This document shows positions 37,277-44,237 of a stretch of DNA of 44,237 bases, one piece after another. Origin of the DNA: Hyphomicrobiales bacterium (GTDB lineage: Bacteria > Pseudomonadota > Alphaproteobacteria > Rhizobiales > Beijerinckiaceae); the NCBI GenBank assembly GCA_019237205.1, contig JAFAHO010000222.1, forward strand, positions 1-44,237, in the 5' to 3' direction. Numbering within the stretch: the stretch's first letter is position 1; each line of letters begins with the position of its first letter. The position numbers were made by a program, and so were the translations under genes. The notes under the pieces were generated by a model. It worked only from the letters and a program-made list of their open reading frames with translations, ran no database searches and was not told the DNA's origin.

Positions 37277-38848
37277 GTGTTCGACCGCCTCAACGTCGTC
37301 GCGGCGAGCGTCTTCGTTTTTTTCTTCGCCCTCGTGACCGTGTTGGGCTTCATCGCGGCGCGATGGAAATCGGCCGATCTGAACCATATCACCGAATGGG
37401 GCCTCGGCGGCCGACGTTTCGGCAAATGGGTGACATGGTTTCTGCTTGGCGGCGACCTCTACACCGCTTACACGGTGATCGCGATCCCGGCAGTCGTCTA
37501 CGCCATCGGCGCCTACGGATTCTTTGCCGTACCTTACACCATCGTCATTTACCCGTTCCTGTACCTCACGCTGCCGAGACTGTGGGCTGTTTCGCACAAA
37601 CACGGCTACCTCACCGCAGGCGATTTCGTGCTCGGGCGGTATGGCGATCGCTGGCTTGAACTCGCGGTCGCGCTGACGGGCATCTTCGCGACCATGCCCT
37701 ATATCGCGCTGCAACTCGTCGGACTGGAGAAGGTGATCGGCGCGCTCGGCATCTCGGGCCAGGGATGGTTGCAGGAGCACGCGCCGATCACGATCGCCTT
37801 CGTTGTGCTGGCCCTCTTCACTTACAAGAGCGGCTTGCGTGCGCCGGCGCTGATCGCCTTCGTCAAGGACGCGATGATCTACATTTTCATCATCGTCGCC
37901 ATCATCATCATTCCCTATCAGCTCGGCGGGTTTGGGAAGATATTCGATGCGGCTCGGGTCGCTTTTGAGGCCAAGGTTGCGGCCAAGACCGTGCCCGCGG
38001 CGGGCGTTACGCTCTTGCCTGGACAGATCGGCCCCTATGTCACGCTGGCGATCGGGTCCGCAATGGCGCTCTTCATGTATCCGCACGCGCTCACAGGAAC
38101 GCTGGCCGCCTCCAGCGGCCGCGCGATCCGGCAGAACACGATGATGCTGCCGGCCTATTCCTTCGTTCTGGGGCTGATCGCCCTTCTCGGCGTCATGGCG
38201 ATCGCGGCCGACATCAAGGTGACGAACCCCCAGGATGCGGTGCCGCAGCTGGTTTTGTGGGCTTTCCCGGACTGGTTCGCCGGCTTCTGCCTCGCCGCGA
38301 TTGCGCTCGGCGCCTTGGTCCCGGCCGCGGTCATGTCGATCGGCGCCGCGAACACCTTCACCCGGAACGTCTGGAAGCCTTTCATTCATCCGCAGATGTC
38401 GTCGCAGGAGGAATCCTTCCTGGCCAAGCTCGTGTCCCTGATCGTCAAGATCGGCGCCCTGATGGTGATCTTCTTCATGCCGACGCGATTCGCGCTCGAT
38501 CTGCAACTGCTCGGCGGCGTGTGGATGGTGCAGATCTTTCCGGCGATGATCCTCGGCCTCTACACGCGCTGGTTGAGCGGTCCCGCGCTGCTGATCGGCT
38601 GGTCGGTTGGCATGGTCGTCGGCACTGCGTTGGCCTGGGGCGAGCAGGCGTGGGTCCCGGTCCACCCGCTGAAATGGGATATTCCCCTGATCGGAACCAT
38701 TGATTCCGGTCTCGGCTTCGCCGCCTATAACGGCCTCACGTCGGTGCTGGCCAACCTCGTCGTGGCGTTCCTGTTGTCGTTGCTGATCCGACCCAATGCG
38801 CCCGATGAGACCTCTCCGGCGGACTATGAGGATCGGGCCGTCGCGTGA
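37277..38848 (+). CDS. Sodium:solute symporter (SSS family), MctP-like
   Basis: A 523-residue integral membrane transporter with about 13 hydrophobic segments. The start region VFVFFFALVTVLGFIAARW followed by LNHITEWGLGGRRFGKW is typical of the acetate/monocarboxylate branch of SSS proteins, as in rhizobial MctP. It is coupled to the DUF3311 gene 1 base upstream. These proteins use a cation gradient to import monocarboxylates such as pyruvate, lactate or acetate. The GTG at 37277 matches the usual N-terminus. The gene ends 27 bases before the stop of the convergent TRAP binding-protein gene. Confidence 0.92.
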   Translation: MFDRLNVVAASVFVFFFALVTVLGFIAARWKSADLNHITEWGLGGRRFGKWVTWFLLGGDLYTAYTVIAIPAVVYAIGAYGFFAVPYTIVIYPFLYLTLPRLWAVSHKHGYLTAGDFVLGRYGDRWLELAVALTGIFATMPYIALQLVGLEKVIGALGISGQGWLQEHAPITIAFVVLALFTYKSGLRAPALIAFVKDAMIYIFIIVAIIIIPYQLGGFGKIFDAARVAFEAKVAAKTVPAAGVTLLPGQIGPYVTLAIGSAMALFMYPHALTGTLAASSGRAIRQNTMMLPAYSFVLGLIALLGVMAIAADIKVTNPQDAVPQLVLWAFPDWFAGFCLAAIALGALVPAAVMSIGAANTFTRNVWKPFIHPQMSSQEESFLAKLVSLIVKIGALMVIFFMPTRFALDLQLLGGVWMVQIFPAMILGLYTRWLSGPALLIGWSVGMVVGTALAWGEQAWVPVHPLKWDIPLIGTIDSGLGFAAYNGLTSVLANLVVAFLLSLLIRPNAPDETSPADYEDRAVA

Positions 38849-38862
38849 GGAGGTTCGAAGCG

Positions 38863-38876
38863 GGCGCGCTTGCGCC
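38863..38876. terminator. Short GC hairpin between convergent symporter and TRAP genes
   Basis: GGCGC, a 4-base loop and GCGCC form a perfect 5-bp stem ending at the stop codon of the TRAP gene. It may serve both directions, but there is no U tract and the stem is short. Confidence 0.3.
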
Positions 38877-39997
38877 TAGCCCTTCGCCCGCCGTTCACGG
38901 ATCATGAAGTTGTCGAACGAATATTCGGCGACCTGCCACCATAGATATTCGTCGGCCCGAAAAGACATGTACGAGTCGGCGATTTTCTTGAACCGCGGGT
39001 TCTCCTGGCCGAGCTGGGCGTAGAGGTCGTTCGTGCTCTTGTAGCAGGCCTCGAGGATGTCCTGGGAAAACAGCCGCAACTGCGCGCCGCCGACGACGAG
39101 CCGTTTCAGGGCCCCCGGGTTGGCCGCGTCGTATTTCGACCGCACCGATTCGTTGCCTACTGCGGCGGCGGCGCGCAAAGCAGCCTGATAGGATTTCGGA
39201 AGCGACGAGAACTTTTCATTCCCGATGACAAGATGCAGCTGCATCTCGCCTTTCCACCATCCTGGATAGTAATAATATGGCGCCACCTTTGATATGGCGC
39301 CTGAACCGTCTTCAGCGGCGCTGAACTTTTCATCGTCGTAAGGACCGACCCATTCGAAAGCGTCCAGCGAACCCTTCGCCAGGGCCTCGAGGATTCCGTC
39401 CTTTGGCAGAGTTACCGCGGTCGCTCCAAATGTCTCGAACACCTTCCCGGCAAAGCCGCCGATTCGGACTTTCATTCCGGCGAAGTCTGATGCGCGGTGG
39501 ACCTCCTTGCGGAACCATCCGGCCATCTGGCCTCCCGTGTCGCCCAAAGGCGCGGCGATGAGGCCGCGATCCGCCAGCAACTCGTCGATCAGCGCATTGC
39601 CGCCGCCGTCCTGCAGCCAAGCAGAGTGTTGGCGGGCGTTCATTCCGAACGGCGCGCCGGAGCCGAAGGTATAGGCCGGGTCTTTGTTCCATGAATAGGC
39701 GAGTGCAGTGTGAGCGCATTCCGCCTTGCCGTTGGCGACGGCGTCCAGCGCGTCTACGGCGGACGCGATGTCACCCGGAGGATGGATCGACACGGTAAAA
39801 TGTCCGTCCGTCATGTCCGACAGGGCCCGGGCAAATGATTCCGCGCCGCCGACAATGAGGTCGAGCCCGGGCTGAAAGGCGGAGGTCAACGTCCAATGCA
39901 CGTCGGGCGAAGCATCGGCCAGCGCCGGCGCCGCAACGGTCGCGCCCGCAACGATGACGCCGGCCCGCGTTATGAACTGTCGCCTCGAAGCGGGCAT
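38876..39997 (-). CDS. TRAP transporter substrate-binding protein (DctP/TakP type), orphan
   Basis: A 373-residue periplasmic binding protein of the DctP family. A twin-arginine start (SRRQFITRAG, then a hydrophobic stretch) points to Tat export. The lobes carry family segments such as VRIGGFAGKVFETFGATAVTLP and WWKGEMQLHLVIG, with the C-terminal region of TakP-like 2-oxo acid binding proteins. The ATG at 39997 follows AAGGAAC; the frame is open 10 codons more. The membrane subunits DctQ and DctM are not adjacent, so they must lie elsewhere. The closest neighbour is the convergent SSS symporter, which may share the class of substrate (2-oxo or monocarboxylates). Confidence 0.9.
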   Translation of the reverse strand: MPASRRQFITRAGVIVAGATVAAPALADASPDVHWTLTSAFQPGLDLIVGGAESFARALSDMTDGHFTVSIHPPGDIASAVDALDAVANGKAECAHTALAYSWNKDPAYTFGSGAPFGMNARQHSAWLQDGGGNALIDELLADRGLIAAPLGDTGGQMAGWFRKEVHRASDFAGMKVRIGGFAGKVFETFGATAVTLPKDGILEALAKGSLDAFEWVGPYDDEKFSAAEDGSGAISKVAPYYYYPGWWKGEMQLHLVIGNEKFSSLPKSYQAALRAAAAVGNESVRSKYDAANPGALKRLVVGGAQLRLFSQDILEACYKSTNDLYAQLGQENPRFKKIADSYMSFRADEYLWWQVAEYSFDNFMIRERRAKG

Positions 39998-40087
39998 GCT
40001 GAGTTCCTTTGGTCGACACGATCCCACGACGCTGTCGTTACGCGATCACGCCGAGCGAAAATGCGGCGTCGGGGTGTACACCCGCGT

Positions 40088-40933
40088 TTAAATTCGAAGT
40101 TCACGCACGAGGGCCCGCAAATCGGCCCAGGCTTGCCTCTTCTGCCCGGGTTGTCGCAACAGATAGGCGGGATGGAGCATCGCGAGCGCGCGCAACGTCC
40201 GCCCGTCGTCGCAACGATACGCAAACCATGTCCCCCGCGCCCGGGTGATTCCTTCCCGGACGCCCAGCAGCGTCTGAGCGGCCGACGCGCCCAGACAAAC
40301 GAGGATCTCCGGGGAGGCTAGCTCGATCTGTCGCTTGATGAACGGCAGACAGGCCTGGGTCTCCTGAAGGGTCGGGGTTCGATTGCCCGGCGGGCGCCAC
40401 GGAACGACATTGGCGATATAGACTTGGCTGCGGTCGAGCCCGATCGACTTCAACATGCGATCGAGCAATTGTCCGGCCCGGCCGACAAAAGGGCGCCCGA
40501 TGCGGTCCTCATCCCCGCCCGGCGCCTCGCCGACGAACATCACCCTCGAGCCTGGCGCGCCGTCTGCGAAGACGAGCTGGGTCGCCGTGCGCTTCAGACC
40601 GCATTCCTCAAAGGTCTCCAGATACGACCTCAAGGTCGCCAGGTCGGTCGCCGATGCAGCGAGTTCCCGGGCGGCGATCCCCGCGAAGGGCTGCTCGCCA
40701 TCGACGCCGCGACGGGCGGGGGCCGCCGTTGGCGGCTTCGCCTGCGCCTTTTGCAGCTGGTCCGGTCTCGAGGAGAGCGGCCCTGGGACCGAAGCGTCGG
40801 CGAAGTGATTGCGGGGCGTTTCGTCGACGGCAAATTCGACGCCGGCCTCTAACCACCATCTCAGCGCCGCAGCGGCTTGATCCGGGTCCAAAATCGCGCT
40901 TCTCCTGATTTTCGCCCGCTTGCGCGTCGCCAC
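40088..40933 (-). CDS. Uracil-DNA glycosylase, family 4
   Basis: A 281-residue DNA-repair enzyme that removes uracil from DNA. The active-site motif GEAPGGDEDR (135-144) and the distal motif HPAYLLR (254-260) are present. Family 4 enzymes bind a 4Fe-4S cluster through four cysteines; here C111, C195 and C213 align with three of them, while the usual first CxxC pair has only one cysteine. C241 is elsewhere in the fold. The start is a GTG at 40933. The N-terminal 90 residues are a low-complexity, poorly conserved extension. It is divergent from the ETF-QO gene, 110 bases away. Confidence 0.9.
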   Translation of the reverse strand: MATRKRAKIRRSAILDPDQAAAALRWWLEAGVEFAVDETPRNHFADASVPGPLSSRPDQLQKAQAKPPTAAPARRGVDGEQPFAGIAARELAASATDLATLRSYLETFEECGLKRTATQLVFADGAPGSRVMFVGEAPGGDEDRIGRPFVGRAGQLLDRMLKSIGLDRSQVYIANVVPWRPPGNRTPTLQETQACLPFIKRQIELASPEILVCLGASAAQTLLGVREGITRARGTWFAYRCDDGRTLRALAMLHPAYLLRQPGQKRQAWADLRALVRELRI

Positions 40934-41043
40934 CGATGCAAACTAGCATGGCGTCCGCGCGCACGCATTATGGCTGTTGGCCGTTGACCGAAGACAGTTC
41001 CCGTGTAAGCGAACCGACTGCGCGGACCGAGAACGAAACGACA

Positions 41044-42720
41044 ATGACAGAATCAGCTGGCCTTCCCGCCCGAGAATCCATGGAGTACGACATTGTCGTC
41101 GTCGGCGCCGGACCTGCGGGGCTGGCAGCCGCCATTCGGTTGAAGGCGCTCGATCCCAACACATCCGTCGTGATTGTGGAAAAAGGTTCGGTCGTCGGCG
41201 CCCATATTCTTTCGGGCGCAGTCATTGATCCCATTGGCCTCGACCGGCTGGCGCCCGACTGGCGCACCGATCCGGAATGCCCGCTGAAAACGCCAGTCGT
41301 CGACGACCGCTTTTATTATCTGACCCAAACGCGCAGCGTGCGGCTGCCCAACTGGCCGATGCCGCGGCTCATGAACAACCACGGGAACTTTGTCGGCTCC
41401 CTCGGTGCGCTAACGAGGTGGCTCGGGGCCCGCGCGGAAAGCCTCGGCGTCGAGATCTACCCGGGCTTCGCCGCGACCGAGCTTCTGTTCGGGGACAAGG
41501 GCGAGGTGGTGGGCATTGCGACCGGCGACATGGGAGTCGGTCGAGACGGGGAGCCGAAGCCTAACTTCTCGCGCGGCATGGAATTGCGGGGCAAGTACGT
41601 GTTGCTCGCCGAGGGGGCGCGCGGCTCCATTTCGAAACAGGCGATCGCGCGGTACAAACTTGACTCGCCCAATAGCCCGCAGAAATATGGAATTGGCCTG
41701 AAAGAATTGTGGCAGGTTCCTGCGGAGAAATTCAGCCCGGGCGTGGTCGAGCATACGTTTGGATGGCCGCTCGCGGGCGGGGCCAGCGGAGGATCATTTC
41801 TCTACCATTATGACGATCGGCTTGTGTCGGTCGGATTCGTGGTGCATCTGAATTACAAAAATCCAACCCTTTCTCCCTTTGACGAATTCCAGCAATTCAA
41901 GACGCATCCCCTGATTCGCGAGACGTTGGCGGCGGGCAAGCGACTGGCTTACGGCGCCCGTGCAATCACGTCGGGCGGCTGGCAGTCCGTGCCAAAGGTC
42001 GTATTCCCAGGCGGCGCGCTGATCGGATGCGCGGCCGGGTTCCTGAATTTCGCCAGGATCAAGGGATCGCACAATGCGATTCTGTCGGGGATGCTGGCGG
42101 CCGACAAGCTCCACGAAGCCTTGCGCGACGGCCGGTCGCACGACGAACTCGCGGCCTACGAAAACGAGTGGCGCGGATCCGACATCGGCGCTGATCTTCA
42201 TAAGGTCCGCAATGTGAAGCCGCTCTGGTCCAAATTTGGCCTGACTCTCGGCGTCAGCCTCGGCGGACTCGATATGTGGACGAACGAACTATTTGGCCTG
42301 TCGATGTTTGGCACCCTGAAGCAGGGCAAAGCTGACTACGCAACGCTGAAGCCGATTTCTGAAGTCACGCCGATCGCTTATCCCAAACCTGACGGGGTCG
42401 TGAGCTTCGACAAGAGTTCATCCGTGTTTCTATCGAACACGAACCATGAAGAGGACCAGCCGGTCCACCTGCGGCTTATCGATCCGACCACGCCGATTCG
42501 CGAGAATCTCCCCCGCTACGGCGAGCCTGCTCGACTGTACTGTCCTGTCGGAGTCTATGAAGTCGTCTATGGCGACGAAAAACAACAAGCCGATCCTCGC
42601 TTCGTCATCAACGCCCAGAATTGCGTGCACTGCAAGACCTGCGACATCAAGGATCCCGCTCAGAATATCATCTGGACCCCGCCCGAAGGGGGAGGCGGAC
42701 CGAACTATCCCGACATGTAG
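41044..42720 (+). CDS. Electron-transfer flavoprotein-ubiquinone oxidoreductase
   Basis: A 558-residue enzyme that passes electrons from reduced ETF (fatty acid and amino acid oxidation) to ubiquinone at the membrane. The FAD motif VVVGAGPAGLAAA at the N-terminus is followed by the ubiquinone/FAD domain, and C500, C527, C530 and C533 (NCVHCKTCDIKDP) bind the 4Fe-4S cluster. The ATG at 41044 is preceded by a weak purine-rich site; the frame is open 36 codons further but without conserved residues. A TPR gene follows 82 bases later on the same strand. Confidence 0.95.
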   Translation: MTESAGLPARESMEYDIVVVGAGPAGLAAAIRLKALDPNTSVVIVEKGSVVGAHILSGAVIDPIGLDRLAPDWRTDPECPLKTPVVDDRFYYLTQTRSVRLPNWPMPRLMNNHGNFVGSLGALTRWLGARAESLGVEIYPGFAATELLFGDKGEVVGIATGDMGVGRDGEPKPNFSRGMELRGKYVLLAEGARGSISKQAIARYKLDSPNSPQKYGIGLKELWQVPAEKFSPGVVEHTFGWPLAGGASGGSFLYHYDDRLVSVGFVVHLNYKNPTLSPFDEFQQFKTHPLIRETLAAGKRLAYGARAITSGGWQSVPKVVFPGGALIGCAAGFLNFARIKGSHNAILSGMLAADKLHEALRDGRSHDELAAYENEWRGSDIGADLHKVRNVKPLWSKFGLTLGVSLGGLDMWTNELFGLSMFGTLKQGKADYATLKPISEVTPIAYPKPDGVVSFDKSSSVFLSNTNHEEDQPVHLRLIDPTTPIRENLPRYGEPARLYCPVGVYEVVYGDEKQQADPRFVINAQNCVHCKTCDIKDPAQNIIWTPPEGGGGPNYPDM

Positions 42721-42802
42721 GAGGCGGCGCAAATTCGCCCGGATTTGCTGTCAGTGCCGCTCTGCAAACCGAAGCCGCCCTGACCCTGGAGACTGAACTG
42801 AC

Positions 42803-44237
42803 GTGACAAGTCGATTGACGCCCCATTTCTTGGCTGCCGGAATTTTCGGTTCGGTCTTTTTCGCCATTGGCGCAAGCGCTCTCGCTGCGGCGGTCGATCC
42901 AGCTTCACAGCTGCTCGAAATCGGTCAAAGCCAGCCAGGCAATTATCTCGCGGGGCTCATCGCCAGCGCCGATCGCGATACGGCATCGGCCGAGGTCTAT
43001 TATCGCGAAGCGCTTCGGGTCGACCCCCGGAACGCGGATCTTCTCGAGCGCGCTTTTGCGGCGGCGCTCGCGAACGGCGACGAACAAAACGCGACCGCTC
43101 TCGGCGAGCGCCTGCTCGCACGCGATCCGGGCAACAACCTCGCTCGTCTTGCGACCGCGGTTCACGCGATCGGGGAGGGGCAGTACGCCGCGGCGCGCGC
43201 CCAGTTGGCTTCGGGGGACGCGCGCTCGAGGGATGTGACCGCGTCGCTCCTGACAGCCTGGTGCTATGCGGGACAGATGGACCTCCATCACGCGCTCGAT
43301 GCGCTTGACCGGATCCGGGATTCGTCGGTCGCCGGTTTTCGCGACTATCATGCGGGACTGATCGCCGACTATCTCGGAAACGCCACAGAAGCACGGCGCA
43401 GGCTCAAATCGGCCTACGACAGCGACAAGAGCACGCTGCGTTTTGTTGACGCTTACGCCCGCTTCCTGGCGATCCACGGCGACCCCGACGGGGCCAAGGC
43501 GATCTATGCCGACTTTTCCACAGTGGTCCCGCATCATCCGCTCGTTGAGCAGGCGATCGAGAGCCTCCGTGCCGGTAAGCCGCTCCAGGCGCAGGTCCGC
43601 AGCGCAAAGGATGGCGCTGCGGAGGTGCTTTACGGATTGGGTAGCGCGGGCAGCCGTCAAGGGGATGAACTGCCGGCCTTGATCTATCTTCGCTTGTCGC
43701 TGTATTTGCGCCCGAGCGATGACTTGACGGCGGTCACGCTGGCGAACCTCTTTGATCAGATGAAGCAGGGCGAGCAGGCCATCGCCGCCTTCGAGTCCGT
43801 TTCCGCCGCGTCGCCCTTGCGCAACGACGCCGACGTCCAGATCGCCCTCGAACTCGAAACTATTGGAAAATCGGACGAAGCGATCCATCGCCTTCAGGAC
43901 ATCGTGGCGGCCCGACCGCACGATGTGGACGCGCTGAGCTCTCTTGCCGGATTGCAGAGATCGGCCAAAAAATACGCGGAAGCGGCGGCGACCTATGACA
44001 AGGCGGTCGCGGCGGTCGGAATCCCGCAACGCGACAACTGGACGCTGTTCTACTTCCGGGGAATTTGCTTCGAGCGCGACAAGCAGTGGCCGAAGGCGGA
44101 AGCAGACTTCAAGAAAGCGCTCGAACTTTACCCGGATCAACCTTTGGTCCTGAATTATCTGGGATATTCCTGGGTGGATCAGGGCATGAATCTCGAAGAG
44201 GCCTTTAAGATGCTTCGCCGCGCTGTCGAACTGAGGC
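42803..44237 (+). CDS. Exported TPR-repeat protein (3' partial)
   Basis: At least 478 residues, running off the right edge. A GTG start gives a Sec-type signal peptide (hydrophobic FLAAGIFGSVFFAIGASALA, residues about 9-28). Many tetratricopeptide helices follow, for example AEVYYREALRVDPRNADLLE, EAIHRLQDIVAARPHDVDAL, YAEAAATYDKAV and AEADFKKALELYPDQPLVL. It is probably periplasmic or inner-membrane associated and acts as a protein-interaction scaffold. In related genomes the IspE gene often follows; that cannot be checked here. It is probably transcribed with the ETF-QO gene. Confidence 0.88.
   Translation, partial: MTSRLTPHFLAAGIFGSVFFAIGASALAAAVDPASQLLEIGQSQPGNYLAGLIASADRDTASAEVYYREALRVDPRNADLLERAFAAALANGDEQNATALGERLLARDPGNNLARLATAVHAIGEGQYAAARAQLASGDARSRDVTASLLTAWCYAGQMDLHHALDALDRIRDSSVAGFRDYHAGLIADYLGNATEARRRLKSAYDSDKSTLRFVDAYARFLAIHGDPDGAKAIYADFSTVVPHHPLVEQAIESLRAGKPLQAQVRSAKDGAAEVLYGLGSAGSRQGDELPALIYLRLSLYLRPSDDLTAVTLANLFDQMKQGEQAIAAFESVSAASPLRNDADVQIALELETIGKSDEAIHRLQDIVAARPHDVDALSSLAGLQRSAKKYAEAAATYDKAVAAVGIPQRDNWTLFYFRGICFERDKQWPKAEADFKKALELYPDQPLVLNYLGYSWVDQGMNLEEAFKMLRRAVELR

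Noticed and set aside
37136..38665. Minus-strand open frame of 509 codons antisense to the symporter
   Set aside because: The product is dominated by charged residues, the antisense image of hydrophobic helices.
42905..44140. Minus-strand open frame of 411 codons antisense to the TPR gene
   Set aside because: The plus strand shows a signal peptide and regular TPR helices; the antisense frame shows no domain.

Overview
This is a GC-rich chromosomal segment with tightly packed genes, many 4-base ATGA/GTGA stop-start overlaps, and no tRNA, rRNA, insertion sequence, CRISPR or phage gene that I can see. The gene content points to an alphaproteobacterium of the Rhizobiales/Hyphomicrobiales type: trpA next to accD, an AccD that lacks the zinc-ribbon cysteines, and the order family-4 uracil-DNA glycosylase / ETF-ubiquinone oxidoreductase / TPR protein. 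The genus is not determined.

Left part (1-14532), amide/lactam-type catabolism. A partial alpha/beta hydrolase is followed by a complete dipeptide/oligopeptide-type ABC importer (binding protein, two permeases, two ATPases; 920-6209). Convergent to it is a PuuE/allantoinase-like polysaccharide-deacetylase-fold protein. Divergent from that is a coupled unit of a small GAF protein (which appears to carry two compensating frameshifts), hydantoinase/oxoprolinase subunits A and B, and a metal-dependent amidohydrolase (7364-12916). A second, unpaired subunit-B paralogue lies on the opposite strand and shares its stop codon bases with the amidohydrolase. I infer uptake and ring-opening of a small cyclic amide, hydantoin or peptide-like compound; the substrate is unknown.

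Middle part (14533-24212), acid-sugar-type catabolism. An IclR regulator diverges from an enolase-superfamily dehydratase of the galactonate-dehydratase type. Between them lies a perfect 15-bp palindrome just downstream of a sigma70-like promoter. Next come a sugar-type ABC importer, a long RraA-like aldolase-family protein and an atypical SDR epimerase, then a convergent Gfo/Idh/MocA oxidoreductase. The set fits import, dehydration and aldol cleavage of a sugar acid, probably under IclR control.

Right part (24213-44237), mostly housekeeping and redox genes: a small coiled-coil protein, gnd, a full-length lhr helicase, an old-yellow-enzyme homologue divergent from an aldo/keto reductase, a BKACE enzyme and an extradiol-dioxygenase-like VOC protein, accD and trpA, a DUF3311 mini-protein with its SSS symporter, an orphan Tat-exported TRAP binding protein, uracil-DNA glycosylase, ETF-QO, and a TPR protein that runs off the right edge.
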